64,000 nt of DNA from Sporosarcina sp. HYO08 (GCF_001563475.1 NZ_LPUT01000028.1:1-64000), one strand, 5' to 3'; positions 26,895 through 37,960 are shown, counted from the first letter of the stretch. Program-made: numbers and translations. Notes: generated by a model from the sequence alone, not told the origin.

Positions 26895-27616
26895 GCTTCC
26901 TCCTCTCGTTTATACATTGTTTCAGCCGTTTTTCTGCCATGCACATAAAAGAGCTCAACGACAATAGAGGATAGGAGTGTCGCTGCAAGAATGGACCAAC
27001 CGGTAGAAAGAGCACCCGTCACATGCAAGATACTATGAATGGCAGCCGCCAAACCCGCAAGCATGACAACTTTACGGTTTCCTTTCATCGATGGAACGAG
27101 CAGTCCGATGAACATTGCGTACAATGCAATCGACATCGCTGCTTGCAAAAAGAGCGGTAAGTTGGCGCCAATCATATGGCCGATTGCCGTAAAAGAAACC
27201 CAGCTCCCATAGGCGATCAACATAACGCCAAATGCAAAGGGAGTCGATACTTTTTCTTCTTTACTTGTTGCTAATACTGAAAAGGATTCATCCGTTACAC
27301 CGAATGCATAGATCGCTTTTAGCCATTTCGGCGCACGATCCATTTTGACGTTCAAGGAAGCACTCATGAGAAAGTGTCGTATGTTTACGACAAAAGTATT
27401 TGTTACAATTAAAAAAGGAACGACACCGGAAGCGATCAAACTTAACGCCATATATTGTGAGGCACCCGCATAGACAAATATACTCATGGCTGTTGCCTCT
27501 ATCATGGTAAGTCCGGTTGTTTTTGCCAGCAGACCGAACGCAAGCGCAACAGGAAAGTACCCGATGGCTATGCTTGTACCAGCCTTTAAACCTGCTGAAA
27601 ATTGACTTTTTTCCAA
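26891..27616 (-). CDS. azlC: AzlC-family large subunit of a branched-chain amino-acid exporter
   Basis: The 241-residue membrane protein starts with the typical FSAGLKAGTSIAIGYFPVAL and has the AzlC segments FVYAGASQYMALSLI and FGVTDESFSVLA. With AzlD it forms an efflux system for leucine-type amino acids. The start is TTG 27616, which gives the usual N-terminus; the SD is weak. No Lrp-like regulator adjoins it, unlike the B. subtilis azl operon. Confidence 0.92.
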   Translation of the reverse strand: MEKSQFSAGLKAGTSIAIGYFPVALAFGLLAKTTGLTMIEATAMSIFVYAGASQYMALSLIASGVVPFLIVTNTFVVNIRHFLMSASLNVKMDRAPKWLKAIYAFGVTDESFSVLATSKEEKVSTPFAFGVMLIAYGSWVSFTAIGHMIGANLPLFLQAAMSIALYAMFIGLLVPSMKGNRKVVMLAGLAAAIHSILHVTGALSTGWSILAATLLSSIVVELFYVHGRKTAETMYKREEEA

Positions 27617-27762
27617 AGTTTGTCACATCTTTCGTAAGTATATTATGTGATTATACTACAAAGCCGTGTTTAAATGGAGGTAGGATAAGGAAAATTCTAA
27701 ATAGATAATTGTATTGTTGGTGCAATGATTAAACATACTTGATGAGAAAAGGAGGGGTTGCG

Positions 27763-28392
27763 ATGAGCGAATGGCTAGATGTAGACAAAATTTTTGAATT
27801 GGCTCAGCATTATAAGACGCTCGGTCCATTTATCGGTATTTTGCTGCCCTTTATTGAAGCCTTTTTGCCATTTCTTCCTCTCTTTGTGTTTGTGTTTGCC
27901 AATGCAAGTGCTTATGGCTTATGGCTAGGGTTTATCCTTTCATGGGTAGGTACAGTCCTCGGTTCGTATATCGTGTTTCTTGTCATTCGGAAATATGGGC
28001 GCAACCGATTACTGCGATTTTTAACAAAAAGTAAGCGTGTGCGTGCGCTTATTAGATGGGTAGATCGGAATGGATTTGGGCCTCTTTTCTTATTTCTCTG
28101 TTTCCCTTTTACACCGTCAGCGCTAGTCAATTTAGTCGCTGCCTTTTCGAATATGAAAAAAGTGTATTATTTGCTTATATTAATGGCAGGGAAACTGGTC
28201 ATGATCTTTACGATTAGTTTCATTGGCTATGACTTAAAAGCATTATTGACACAGCCGCTGCGCACAACAATTGTGCTGCTCATTATTTTTCTTCTCTGGC
28301 TAATCGGGAAGGAATTTGAAGGCAGACTCAATAAAAAAGTGAAAGACGATTTTCAATCATTCTCCAGCCGGCAGGATTATGATCAAGAATAA
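27763..28392 (+). CDS. TVP38/TMEM64-family membrane protein (YhjE-like)
   Basis: The 209-residue protein belongs to the VTT/DedA-type superfamily. It has a re-entrant-like FIEAFLPFLPLFVFVFANA segment, then GFILSWVGTVLGSYIVFL and the conserved FPFTPSALVNLVAAFS near residue 120. Family members are implicated in lipid scrambling or transport. ATG 27763 lies behind AAAGGAGGGG. It precedes addB, and B. subtilis also has a TVP38 gene (yhjE) a few genes before addBA. Confidence 0.88.
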   Translation: MSEWLDVDKIFELAQHYKTLGPFIGILLPFIEAFLPFLPLFVFVFANASAYGLWLGFILSWVGTVLGSYIVFLVIRKYGRNRLLRFLTKSKRVRALIRWVDRNGFGPLFLFLCFPFTPSALVNLVAAFSNMKKVYYLLILMAGKLVMIFTISFIGYDLKALLTQPLRTTIVLLIIFLLWLIGKEFEGRLNKKVKDDFQSFSSRQDYDQE

Positions 28393-28537
28393 ATGAAACG
28401 TATATTCGATATTTTATACTGTATGGGTTTCTGTCATCCATTTCTTTCTGTACAATGGAAAGCAAGGATGACTTTTTGATTCCGTAAAAGATTACATTGT
28501 ACCAACGATAGATAGTAGTTTGAAAAGGAGGAATAAC

Positions 28538-31500
28538 GTGTCGCTTCGTTTTATTACAGGTCGTTCGGGATCAGGAAAAACAACATTCATTGAACGTGAA
28601 ATCGCGGCATCTTTACAGCAAGATCCGCTGGGTGCTCCGATCATTCTAATCGTACCTGACCAAATGTCGTTTTCGATGGAACATAGCCTGTCTGTCAATT
28701 TTGGATTGAATGGCATCGTTCGTGCGCAAGTATTGACATTCAAACGGCTTGCGTGGCGGATATTACAAGAAGTGGGCGGGATTGCACGTGAAGAGATCGA
28801 TGGTTTCGGTTACCGCATGCTCATCCGCAGCATATTAGAAGAAAATCAAGATCAATTTAAAATGTTTCGCCAAGCGGCCACGAAAAGAGGATTTACAGAA
28901 CAAATTGGCGATTTGATGAAAGAGTTTAGCCGCTATTGTCTTCATTCGGGGACGATGGATGAATTGAAAATGGAGCTCACTGCAGCGAATGCACCGCAGA
29001 CTTTGCTCGACAAAGCCGATGATTTGGCATTATTACTTTCGAAAATTGAAGAAAAACTCGGGACCTCTTTTGTCGACAGTGAAGGGTATTTGGCGCTGCT
29101 GGCTACGCAAATCCAACATGCCGATCTCATACGAGGGGCCGAAGTGTATATCGATGGATTTGAAACCTTTACAACCCGCGAATATGAAATCATCCAAGAA
29201 CTGATGAAGTATGCAGACCGAGTGACAGTGTCTTTGCCGATGGAAGGTGCACAATTTGGTTTTGCAGACCACGAGTTGTTTTTCAACCCAGTGCGGACGT
29301 CTTTGAGGTTACGGCAATTAGCACGCGAGCATGCAGTTGAAGTGGAAGCAGACTTCAATCTGGGAGAGGCAAAGCGTTTTAAAAATGATGACCTGCGTCA
29401 TCTGGAAGCGTCCTTTGATCATTATCCAACACCGAGCAAGCAGTCAAGCGGCAATGTACAGCTAATTGAAGCTGCAGATCCGCAAGCCGAAGTGCATGCA
29501 ATCGCCAGGGAGATTCGTGCGTTAATCTTATCCGGCAAGCGGTATAAAGACGTTGCGCTATTGTATCGTCAGCCTGAGAAGTATGATGAGCTCATTGAGT
29601 CGATTTTTCCGCAGTATGAAATTCCTGTGTTTATCAGCCAGAAAAAGCCGATGTTACATCATCCGCTGATCGAGTTTTCACGATCCGTTTTAGAAGCTAT
29701 TTTGTCAGGTTGGTCTTATGAAACGATTTTCCGTGCAGTGAAAACGGATCTCTTTTTCCCGCATGGAGAGACGAAGGTCCTTTGGCGTGAACGCGCGGAT
29801 CGATTAGAAAACTATGTACTTGGACGAGGAATCTATGGGAAAAGATGGTTTGATGATCAGCATTGGCGCGTGAAAAAATACCGAGGGCTTGAACTGCACA
29901 CGGAGGTTCAGACAAATGAAGAAAAAGCGTTAGAGGAAGAGCTCCATCTTGTACGGGACGTTATACGAGAACCGCTTGCCACATTGGAGGCACAGTTGAA
30001 ACGTGCAAAAAATGGCCGACAAGTGGCAGAAGCGCTTTTTAAATTTATGGAGAAACTGCATGTTTTTGATAAAATTATAGATTTGCGTGCAGAGGAAGAG
30101 CGCGTTGGCAGATTACTTGGTGCAGCCGAGCATGAACAAGCATGGAATAGCTGGATTCATGTTTTGGACCAATTCGTATTAATGTTTGGAGAAACACAAA
30201 TGCCTCTGAAGAAGGCGATTCATATTTTAGATGAAGGGTTCGACTCGCTGGAGTTCACTCGCATCCCCCCATCCCTTGACCAAGTGACAGTGACAACACT
30301 TGAAGTGGCAAGTTTAATGGATATTGATGCAGTATTTGTCTTAGGCGTGAATGATGGCGTACTGCCCCAGCGCATTGATCATGAAGGAATTTTATCGGAC
30401 GGGGATCGGGAATGGTTTACTGGGATTGGATTTGAATTGGCTCCTACGTCAAAAATGCAATTAATGGACGAGACTTATATTGCTTATCGAGCCTTTACAG
30501 CTGCTTGTGAAAAGCTTTATGTATCTTATCCAATTGCAGACGAAGAGGGGAAAGCACTTATTCCTTCATTGTATATTACGAGAATTCAACAGCTGCTTTT
30601 GGGAACTAAAAAGATAACGGTTGCGACGGATCCGTTTGAGGTATCAGACGAGGAAGCCTCATTTCAATACATTCGTCATCCACGGACGGTACTGCCGTTT
30701 TTATCGATGAAGTTAAAAGAGGAGACGTATTCTGGGAAACTGTCACCAGAATGGCAAGCGGTCTATGCGTATTTTGAAAATGATCCTTATTGGTCATCGA
30801 CGCTTCGTCATGTACTTCAACCGATGAATGAAAGCAACGAAACAGAACAATTACGTCCGGAATTGACGGAAGGATTGTACGGCAAAACATTTGTGTCAAG
30901 TGTTTCTCGCGTTGAGTCGTACTACAGCTGTCCGTTTCAACACTTTGCAACGTATGGCTTAGGCTTGCAGGAGCGTTCGGAATTTACGTTGGAAGCACCT
31001 GCAATCGGTGATCTATTCCATGCGGCCTTAAAATGGGTTTCTGATGAAATCCTTCGTTTAGGCAAATCATGGGCCGAGTTGACGAGAGAGGATTGCTGGC
31101 GACTCTCGAGGGAAGCAGTGGAGGATTTATCGCCATACTTCTTCCACCGCATTTTATTATCAACGAGCCGTTACTTATACATTCAACGAAAGCTCATGCG
31201 CATCATTCAAAGAACGATCTATTCCTTGCAATCCCAGGCGCAAGCCTCCAGCTTTAAGCCGATCGCGGTTGAGGCGGGATTTGGTCCAGGCGAAGAACTG
31301 CCGCCGCTTGAAATTAAGCTTCGCCGCGGTGATGCGATGAAGCTGCGCGGTCGAATTGATCGCGTTGATGCGACTGAAATTGGCGGTAAAAACTACGTGC
31401 GCATTGTCGACTATAAATCATCTGCGAGAAGTCTTGATTTAGTAGAAGTGTATTATGGATTATCCTTGCAAATGTTGACGTATTTAGATGTCGCAATTGA

Positions 31501-32035
31501 AAATGCAGATGAATGGCTCGGCATTCACGCAGACCCTGCCGGTGTCCTCTATTTACACGTTCATAATCCAATGATTCGATCGGGCACAGAACTTACGGAG
31601 CAATTATTAGAACAAGAAATTTCAAAGTCCTATAAAATGCGGGGCTATTTACTGGAAGATGAAGAAGTTGTCATGGGAATGGATGCGAATATCGGCAGCA
31701 CGTCTGCTATTGTTCCCGCAGCGATTAAAAAAGACGGGTCATTTTATAAGTATTCAAAAGTCCTTTCTGCTGAAGATTTGCAAATGATTCGATCGTTTGT
31801 GAGAACAAGGCACCAGAAAGCCGGGGATGCGATGCTTGCAGGTGATACCCGGGTCTATCCTTACAAATTAAAAGAGAAAATGCCATGTGAGTTTTGTTCT
31901 TATCGTGCGGTCTGCCAGTTTGATCAAACGGACCCGTCAACGAAATGGAGGGCTTACTCGGCGATGGATGAAGAAACGTCATTGGAAAAAATGAGGAAGG
32001 AGGTCGATGGCAATGCAAATTCCAAAGAAACCTGA
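28538..32035 (+). CDS. addB: ATP-dependent helicase/deoxyribonuclease subunit B
   Basis: AddB pairs with AddA to resect double-strand breaks up to a Chi site for recombination. The 1165-residue protein has an N-terminal Walker A (GRSGSGKTTF), a degenerate helicase core and a RecB-type nuclease domain with the catalytic VDYKSS. Iron-sulfur cysteines lie at SCPFQH and CEFCSYRAVC. GTG 28538 follows AAAGGAGGA by 5 bases. It overlaps addA by 23 bases and is about as long as B. subtilis AddB. Confidence 0.97.
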   Translation: MSLRFITGRSGSGKTTFIEREIAASLQQDPLGAPIILIVPDQMSFSMEHSLSVNFGLNGIVRAQVLTFKRLAWRILQEVGGIAREEIDGFGYRMLIRSILEENQDQFKMFRQAATKRGFTEQIGDLMKEFSRYCLHSGTMDELKMELTAANAPQTLLDKADDLALLLSKIEEKLGTSFVDSEGYLALLATQIQHADLIRGAEVYIDGFETFTTREYEIIQELMKYADRVTVSLPMEGAQFGFADHELFFNPVRTSLRLRQLAREHAVEVEADFNLGEAKRFKNDDLRHLEASFDHYPTPSKQSSGNVQLIEAADPQAEVHAIAREIRALILSGKRYKDVALLYRQPEKYDELIESIFPQYEIPVFISQKKPMLHHPLIEFSRSVLEAILSGWSYETIFRAVKTDLFFPHGETKVLWRERADRLENYVLGRGIYGKRWFDDQHWRVKKYRGLELHTEVQTNEEKALEEELHLVRDVIREPLATLEAQLKRAKNGRQVAEALFKFMEKLHVFDKIIDLRAEEERVGRLLGAAEHEQAWNSWIHVLDQFVLMFGETQMPLKKAIHILDEGFDSLEFTRIPPSLDQVTVTTLEVASLMDIDAVFVLGVNDGVLPQRIDHEGILSDGDREWFTGIGFELAPTSKMQLMDETYIAYRAFTAACEKLYVSYPIADEEGKALIPSLYITRIQQLLLGTKKITVATDPFEVSDEEASFQYIRHPRTVLPFLSMKLKEETYSGKLSPEWQAVYAYFENDPYWSSTLRHVLQPMNESNETEQLRPELTEGLYGKTFVSSVSRVESYYSCPFQHFATYGLGLQERSEFTLEAPAIGDLFHAALKWVSDEILRLGKSWAELTREDCWRLSREAVEDLSPYFFHRILLSTSRYLYIQRKLMRIIQRTIYSLQSQAQASSFKPIAVEAGFGPGEELPPLEIKLRRGDAMKLRGRIDRVDATEIGGKNYVRIVDYKSSARSLDLVEVYYGLSLQMLTYLDVAIENADEWLGIHADPAGVLYLHVHNPMIRSGTELTEQLLEQEISKSYKMRGYLLEDEEVVMGMDANIGSTSAIVPAAIKKDGSFYKYSKVLSAEDLQMIRSFVRTRHQKAGDAMLAGDTRVYPYKLKEKMPCEFCSYRAVCQFDQTDPSTKWRAYSAMDEETSLEKMRKEVDGNANSKET

Positions 32036-35000
32036 TGGCGTAACGTTTACAGACGATCAGTGGAAAGCCATTTGGGCAAAAGGCAAGGACATTCTCGTTT
32101 CTGCCGCCGCAGGTTCGGGAAAGACCAAAGTACTGATCACGCGAATGATTGAAAAAGTACTAGATGAAAAAAATCCGATTGATGTTGATGAATTGCTCGT
32201 CGTTACCTTTACAAATGCGGCGGCGGCGGAGATGCGTCACCGAATGGCGGAAGCATTAGAAGAAGCCATTGCACAGAAGCCTAGTTCCGTTCATTTGCGC
32301 AGACAGCTGAACTTGTTAAACAAAGCGCAAATTTCAACACTGCATTCTTTCTGTTTAAATGTCGTCCGTCAATACGCTTATTTACTCGATATTGACCCGG
32401 GCTTCCGCCTTGCGGATACGACGGAGGCGGCATTACTCCGGGACGATTGTGTCGGCGAAGTATTGGAGGCGGCCTATAGCCAGGCCGATCCAGAAGCGAT
32501 GTATCGTTTAGCGGATAGCTTTACGTCTGATCGGAATGACCAATCGATTGAAACGCTGATCGACCGACTTTATGATTATTCCAGGGTGCACCCATCACCA
32601 GAACAATGGCTGCGCCTAATTCCGCAGCAATATGAAATTGGCGACGCAGCCTCTATTGAGGATTTACCTTTTATCGAATCGTTAAAGACGGCGATTCGCC
32701 ATTCACTAGAAGAGGCGGAGGCGCTGCTTCATGATACTAAGCGGATTACGCTGATGCCGGATGGGCCAGAACCGCTCGCGGCAACAGCCGATGCCGATTT
32801 ACAATGGGTGCAGGAGGCAATCCGTTTGTTAACGGAAGCGACATGGGAAGAAATATATGCCTATTTCAATTCGTTAAAATGGGTGACAGCGGGAAGGATT
32901 AAAAAAGATTCATGCGATGAAGAGCTTACGAAACGTGCGAAAACGATTCGTGATGCTGTGAAGAAGATTGTTAACACATTAAAGGATGATTATTTTACGA
33001 GAACACCAGCACGGCTTTTGGATGAGATTCGTTTAATGGCGCCCACGATGCATACATTAATCGAACTTGTCGTTGAATTTGCCAAACGTTATGAGGCGGT
33101 GAAAATTGAACGAGGAATCGTTGACTTTTCGGATTTAGAACATTATGCCCTTCGAATTTTATCCCGAGAAGAAAATGGTGTGCTCGTTCCATCTGATATT
33201 GCGCTGGAATACCGAAACCGTTTTGTTGAAGTGCTCATTGACGAGTACCAGGACGTGAATTTACTGCAAGAAACAATCGTACAGTTTGTTAAAAGCGGCG
33301 GGGAAGCGGATGGGAACTTGTTCATGGTTGGCGATGTGAAGCAATCGATTTACCGTTTTCGACTTGCTGAACCACTGTTATTTTTAGGAAAGTATAGCCG
33401 TTTTACGAATGATGATGGCGCAGAAGGATTAAAAATCGACTTGAATGCCAATTTTAGAAGCCGAAAAGAAGTGTTGGATGCGACGAATTATATATTCTCA
33501 CAAATTATGGGAGAACGTGTCGGGGAAATCGATTATGACGATGCGGCGGCTTTAAAATATGGGGCGAAATACCCGGAAAAAACTGTGTCTGCCGAGTTGG
33601 CACTCCTTTATGAGCATCAGGATGATGAAGGAGCGGATACGCCGGAAGAGGACTTGAAAAGCTCGCAAGCCGAGGCGAGATACATGATCCGAAAAATTCA
33701 GCAGCTGATGGCATCTGGCGTGGAAGTGACCGATGCATTTAGCGATTCGAAGCGGCCGATCGAATACCGGGATATTGTCATACTCATGCGTTCGATGACA
33801 TGGTCAGGTGAAATTGCGGAGGAGTTTAAACTTGCGGGTATTCCAATTTATACAGAGCTTTCTCGCGGTTATTTTGATGCAATGGAAGTAATGATCATGT
33901 TGAATACGCTGCGTGTGATCGATAATCCTTACCAAGATATTCCGCTCGCTTCCGTGCTTCGCGCTCCATTCGTTGGACTGACAGAAAATGAGCTGGCCCA
34001 GATTCGGTTAGTGGAAAAAAATGTACCTTTCTACGATGCGTTGAAAAAATTCATTGCAATCGGCGGTGCTGGTATCTCAAGTGATGCGCAGCAAAAAATT
34101 CAAAAGTTTATGATTCATTTTGAGGAATGGCGAAACTTAGCCCGACGCGGTTCGTTGTCTGAACTCATTTGGCAAGTATATGCAGACACGCATTATTATG
34201 AAATGGTCGGTGTAATGCCAAATGGCAACCAGCGGCAAGCCAATCTTCGGGCGCTTCATAGCCGTGCGATCGATTATGAGAAAACATCGTTTCGTGGACT
34301 GTTTCGGTTTTTAAGATTTATCGACCGAATGAAAAAGCGCGGCGATGATCTTGGGGCTGCCCGATCCTTGAGCGAAACAGAAAATGTTGTACGGATGATG
34401 ACGATTCACTCATCGAAAGGTTTGGAATTTCCGTATGTCTTTGTAGCCGGCATTGGCCGCCAATTTAATAAAATGGATTTTAATGAGCCTTATTTGTTCG
34501 ATCAACATTTTGGGCTTGCGGTGAAAGCGATCGATCCCGACAACCGGATTATGTATACATCGCTTCCTTTTCTTGCGATGAAAGAAAAGAAAGAGCTTGA
34601 AATGCGTGCCGAAGAAATGCGTGTCCTCTATGTAGCAATGACGCGTGCGAAAGAACATCTAGAAATGATTGCTTCGGTGAAAGATATCGAAAAAATGATG
34701 ACGAAGTGGCAAGATGCACAAATGTTGGAACCCAATGACATGCTGCCAGAATATACACGTTCCCGCGCCAACAGTTATTTGGACTGGGTTGGACCTGCTG
34801 TTGCACGCCATACCGACTACGAAAAGTTTGGAATGATTCAAGACGGCGAAACGATTGCGCATCCATCAAAATGGACGATTAACGCACAGCCGACCTCGGC
34901 GTTTATGAATGAAACAGATGATGGTGATGAAGAGTCAGAATCGATGCAGGAAACAGTTGAAATCGAACCGATTGACCCACAACTACTGGACGAAGTAAAA

Positions 35001-35711
35001 GCCCGCTTCGATTTTGTCTACCCGCATCTTGCGTCTGTTTCGAAACGCTCTAAACAGACGGTCAGTGAACTGAAACGGCTGTCTATTCTTCAAAAAGAGT
35101 CAAATGTGGATGCGCTTGCACCAAGTGTGGGGGATGTCAGTCCAGCCTATCTTCATGATCGTCCTTCGTTTATGCAAAAGCGTTCGTTATCATCTGCCGA
35201 GGTTGGAACTGCGATGCATGCGGTTATGCAGCATATCGATTTGCGCAAAGTTCATACTGTCGCAGACATTGAGCAGCTTGTTACAGAATTATTGGAACGG
35301 CAGTTGCTCACTTCTGAAGAAGCGAATGCGGTAAATACACAGGCGATCGCACATTTCTGTCAATCGAATTTAGCCCAGCGGTTAATGAAGGCTTCCCGTA
35401 TCCGACGAGAATTACCGTTTACGTATGGGCTCGATGGCAAAGATGGTGATTTTCAAATTTTGCAAGGGATCATCGATTGTTTGTTTGAAGAGAAAGATGG
35501 GTGGGTGTTGCTTGACTATAAAACAGATCGGATTCAAGGACGCTTTCATTCAGCAGATGCAGTGGATACTGAGATGCACAAACGTTACAGTATACAGCTG
35601 AACTTGTATAAAAAAGCGATTGAAAATATTACGGGTATTCACATAAAAGAAATGATTCTTTATTTGTTTGATGGTGAGAGAACCGTACACATTCGGGAGG
35701 AAGAATTGTGA
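32013..35711 (+). CDS. addA: ATP-dependent helicase/nuclease subunit A
   Basis: AddA is the UvrD-like 3'-5' helicase and second nuclease of the AddAB complex. The 1232-residue protein has Walker A SAAAGSGKTKVL, DEYQDVN (Walker B), SSKGLEFPYVF and VAMTRAKEHL motor motifs, and a C-terminal nuclease motif VLLDYKTDRI. ATG 32013 is chosen because the product then begins MQIPKK like B. subtilis AddA and lies 9 bases after AAGGAGG; ATG 32007 is also possible. Its stop overlaps the next gene by 4 bases (GTGA). Confidence 0.97.
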   Translation: MQIPKKPDGVTFTDDQWKAIWAKGKDILVSAAAGSGKTKVLITRMIEKVLDEKNPIDVDELLVVTFTNAAAAEMRHRMAEALEEAIAQKPSSVHLRRQLNLLNKAQISTLHSFCLNVVRQYAYLLDIDPGFRLADTTEAALLRDDCVGEVLEAAYSQADPEAMYRLADSFTSDRNDQSIETLIDRLYDYSRVHPSPEQWLRLIPQQYEIGDAASIEDLPFIESLKTAIRHSLEEAEALLHDTKRITLMPDGPEPLAATADADLQWVQEAIRLLTEATWEEIYAYFNSLKWVTAGRIKKDSCDEELTKRAKTIRDAVKKIVNTLKDDYFTRTPARLLDEIRLMAPTMHTLIELVVEFAKRYEAVKIERGIVDFSDLEHYALRILSREENGVLVPSDIALEYRNRFVEVLIDEYQDVNLLQETIVQFVKSGGEADGNLFMVGDVKQSIYRFRLAEPLLFLGKYSRFTNDDGAEGLKIDLNANFRSRKEVLDATNYIFSQIMGERVGEIDYDDAAALKYGAKYPEKTVSAELALLYEHQDDEGADTPEEDLKSSQAEARYMIRKIQQLMASGVEVTDAFSDSKRPIEYRDIVILMRSMTWSGEIAEEFKLAGIPIYTELSRGYFDAMEVMIMLNTLRVIDNPYQDIPLASVLRAPFVGLTENELAQIRLVEKNVPFYDALKKFIAIGGAGISSDAQQKIQKFMIHFEEWRNLARRGSLSELIWQVYADTHYYEMVGVMPNGNQRQANLRALHSRAIDYEKTSFRGLFRFLRFIDRMKKRGDDLGAARSLSETENVVRMMTIHSSKGLEFPYVFVAGIGRQFNKMDFNEPYLFDQHFGLAVKAIDPDNRIMYTSLPFLAMKEKKELEMRAEEMRVLYVAMTRAKEHLEMIASVKDIEKMMTKWQDAQMLEPNDMLPEYTRSRANSYLDWVGPAVARHTDYEKFGMIQDGETIAHPSKWTINAQPTSAFMNETDDGDEESESMQETVEIEPIDPQLLDEVKARFDFVYPHLASVSKRSKQTVSELKRLSILQKESNVDALAPSVGDVSPAYLHDRPSFMQKRSLSSAEVGTAMHAVMQHIDLRKVHTVADIEQLVTELLERQLLTSEEANAVNTQAIAHFCQSNLAQRLMKASRIRRELPFTYGLDGKDGDFQILQGIIDCLFEEKDGWVLLDYKTDRIQGRFHSADAVDTEMHKRYSIQLNLYKKAIENITGIHIKEMILYLFDGERTVHIREEEL

Positions 35712-36907
35712 AGTTTGCACCGACGATGATCGGAGAACGCATAGCCGCGCTCGACATGATGCGCGGGTTTGCATTATTAGGGATCTTTATCGCAAATATG
35801 TTGTTTTTCCATACGCCAATTATTTATATTGACCCTTTTACGTGGTTTCAAGTGCCGTCAGACGTCGAAACATACCGTTGGATTAGTATATTTATCCAAG
35901 GCACATTTTATCCGATCTTTGCCATTCTTTTCGGATATGGCATTAATATGCAATATGAAAAAGCAAAAAGATTACAAACTCCTTTTGCCCCTGTACTTGC
36001 GCGTCGGATGATGATTCTATTGATGTTTGGCCTTATCCACGCGTTGCTCATTTGGGCGGGAGATATTTTAATGTCCTATGCAGTCATGGGGTTTTTGTTA
36101 ATTTTATTCGTCCGGATTCCCGCAAAATGGCTGTCGGCATTCGCCATTGTTTTGTATAGCTTGCCAATGGGCGCGTTTATTTTTCTCCTTCGCTGGATGG
36201 AAGGACTTGCTTCTGAAACAGCAACAGCTGAATTTGTCGATTTGCATAAAATTGAATTGTCTATTTCAGCCTATGCCCATGGGAGTTTTTCAGAAATTTT
36301 TGCGCAGCGTTTTCAGGACTGGCTTGTCATTGGTGTTCAAAGTGGTTTTATGCTTGGTTTTATCATCGTATTGCCGCTCATTATGTTGGGGGCTGCATTG
36401 TCGAAATGGAAGATCATACAGCGCGCACATACGTTAAAGGTTCCGTTGGCAATCGTCGCTGTACTGGGCGGTGCGGGCGGCATCTGGATCAAAGCATTAC
36501 CGTTCACACAAGGACCAACATTTTCTAATCAGCTGTTACAAGAAACGTTCGGCGGCGTTTTGCTTGCATTTGGATATATGGCTTTCCTTTTGCTTCTTAT
36601 GCAAATTCCGCTTTTCCAAGTTGTCTTTCGACCAATTGCAAAGGCAGGCAGAATGTCGTTAACGACGTATATTACACAATCAATTGTCGGGACATTTATT
36701 TTTTATTCGTATGGCCTCGGTCTTTATGGGAAAATTGACTTAGAAACAGGAACATGGATTGCAATAGGCGTCTTTGTCATTCAAGTACTTTTTGCAGAAG
36801 TTTGGTTGTCAAAATTTAAGACAGGACCCATCGAATGGCTGTGGAGAAAATTGACATATGGAAAGATTTTGGTGGAAAAAGAGGAAAAGAGCAAACAAAT
36901 GTCGTAA
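35708..36907 (+). CDS. DUF418/YeiB-family membrane protein
   Basis: The 399-residue protein has about ten helices. It opens with the family phrase ERIAALDMMRGFALLGIFIAN, and the DUF418 C-terminal region contains GRMSLTTYITQSIVGTFIF. The family is often described as putative acyltransferase-fold or transporter proteins; no activity is established. GTG 35708 has the SD GGAGGAAGAA, overlaps the addA stop, and is probably the third gene of the addBA transcript. Confidence 0.88.
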   Translation: MKFAPTMIGERIAALDMMRGFALLGIFIANMLFFHTPIIYIDPFTWFQVPSDVETYRWISIFIQGTFYPIFAILFGYGINMQYEKAKRLQTPFAPVLARRMMILLMFGLIHALLIWAGDILMSYAVMGFLLILFVRIPAKWLSAFAIVLYSLPMGAFIFLLRWMEGLASETATAEFVDLHKIELSISAYAHGSFSEIFAQRFQDWLVIGVQSGFMLGFIIVLPLIMLGAALSKWKIIQRAHTLKVPLAIVAVLGGAGGIWIKALPFTQGPTFSNQLLQETFGGVLLAFGYMAFLLLLMQIPLFQVVFRPIAKAGRMSLTTYITQSIVGTFIFYSYGLGLYGKIDLETGTWIAIGVFVIQVLFAEVWLSKFKTGPIEWLWRKLTYGKILVEKEEKSKQMS

Positions 36908-36956
36908 TAGTAGAACTAATAGGGAAAACCATTTAAATGAGAGGATGGGCTTGTAG

Positions 36957-37856
36957 ATGAAGATTTTGTCGTTCCGTTTCGAAGGCAAGACATTATTTGG
37001 TCCAAAAGTAAAAAGGGAAGAAGCAGTTTGGAATGTGCTGTCCATTGCAGAAGCGTATGATGTGCCAAATTTCCCACAAACGATTATAGAAGGTGTGGCA
37101 GCAGGCTTAGATTTCGTTGAACAAATTCGGCAATTGGTTGAACGTGCATTGGCAGACGACAATCCAAATCGTTTTAAACACGCTTTTACGGACATTGAAT
37201 GGCTCGCCCCGATTCCGAGAACACCAAAAAATATTTTATGTGTAGGGAAAAACTACGCAGAACACGCTGCTGAAATGGGTGGGGACTTGCCGCCTGAAAA
37301 GCTAATGATTTTCACAAAATCTCCGACTACAATTGCAGCCGATCAGGAAGACCTTCCGTCACATGAGGAAAAAACGGACAGTCTCGATTATGAAGGGGAA
37401 CTAGCGGTTATTATTAGTAAAAAAGGGCGCAACATTCCGAAGCAGCTTGCTTATGACTACGTTTTTGGATATACGATTGCGAATGATATAACGGCACGTG
37501 ACATCCAAACGGCACACGGTCAATTTTTCCTTGGAAAAAGCTTTGATGGGGCGTGTCCAATGGGGCCTTATATCGTGACGAAAGACGAAATTCCCAATGC
37601 CCATAATTTATCGATTGTAACAAAAGTAAATGACGATGTACGTCAAAATGACCACACATCTTCAATGGTTTTTAAAATCGACGAAATTATTGAAGTCGTT
37701 TCTCGTTATGTAACTTTAGAGCCGGGCGATGTTGTTTTGACAGGTACGCCTGCGGGTGTAGGAAAAGGGATGAATCCACCGGCATTTATAAAGAAAGGCG
37801 ATACAGTGAAAGTGTCAATCGAAGGGATCGGTACGCTTGTGAACCGATTCGTCTAA
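36957..37856 (+). CDS. yisK: fumarylacetoacetate hydrolase family protein (YisK-like)
   Basis: The 299-residue protein has the FAH fold. Its metal-binding residues lie in DYEGELAVII (E-x-E), and it also shows NDITARDIQ and the typical VVLTGTPAGVGKGM near the C-terminus. The extra N-terminal 75 residues match YisK, an oxaloacetate decarboxylase-type enzyme that interacts with the cell-shape protein Mbl in B. subtilis. It is followed by yisL as in B. subtilis. The SD (GAGAGG) is 14 bases before ATG 36957, so it is not ideal. Confidence 0.88.
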   Translation: MKILSFRFEGKTLFGPKVKREEAVWNVLSIAEAYDVPNFPQTIIEGVAAGLDFVEQIRQLVERALADDNPNRFKHAFTDIEWLAPIPRTPKNILCVGKNYAEHAAEMGGDLPPEKLMIFTKSPTTIAADQEDLPSHEEKTDSLDYEGELAVIISKKGRNIPKQLAYDYVFGYTIANDITARDIQTAHGQFFLGKSFDGACPMGPYIVTKDEIPNAHNLSIVTKVNDDVRQNDHTSSMVFKIDEIIEVVSRYVTLEPGDVVLTGTPAGVGKGMNPPAFIKKGDTVKVSIEGIGTLVNRFV

Positions 37857-37960
37857 GCGTTAAACTGTATACGAACCTCTTAATATGTTAAGCTTTTTTT
37901 AGCTCAACCGTGAGAGGTACATGGTGATGTAGGGCCTAAAATTGTAATGAGGTGACAAGT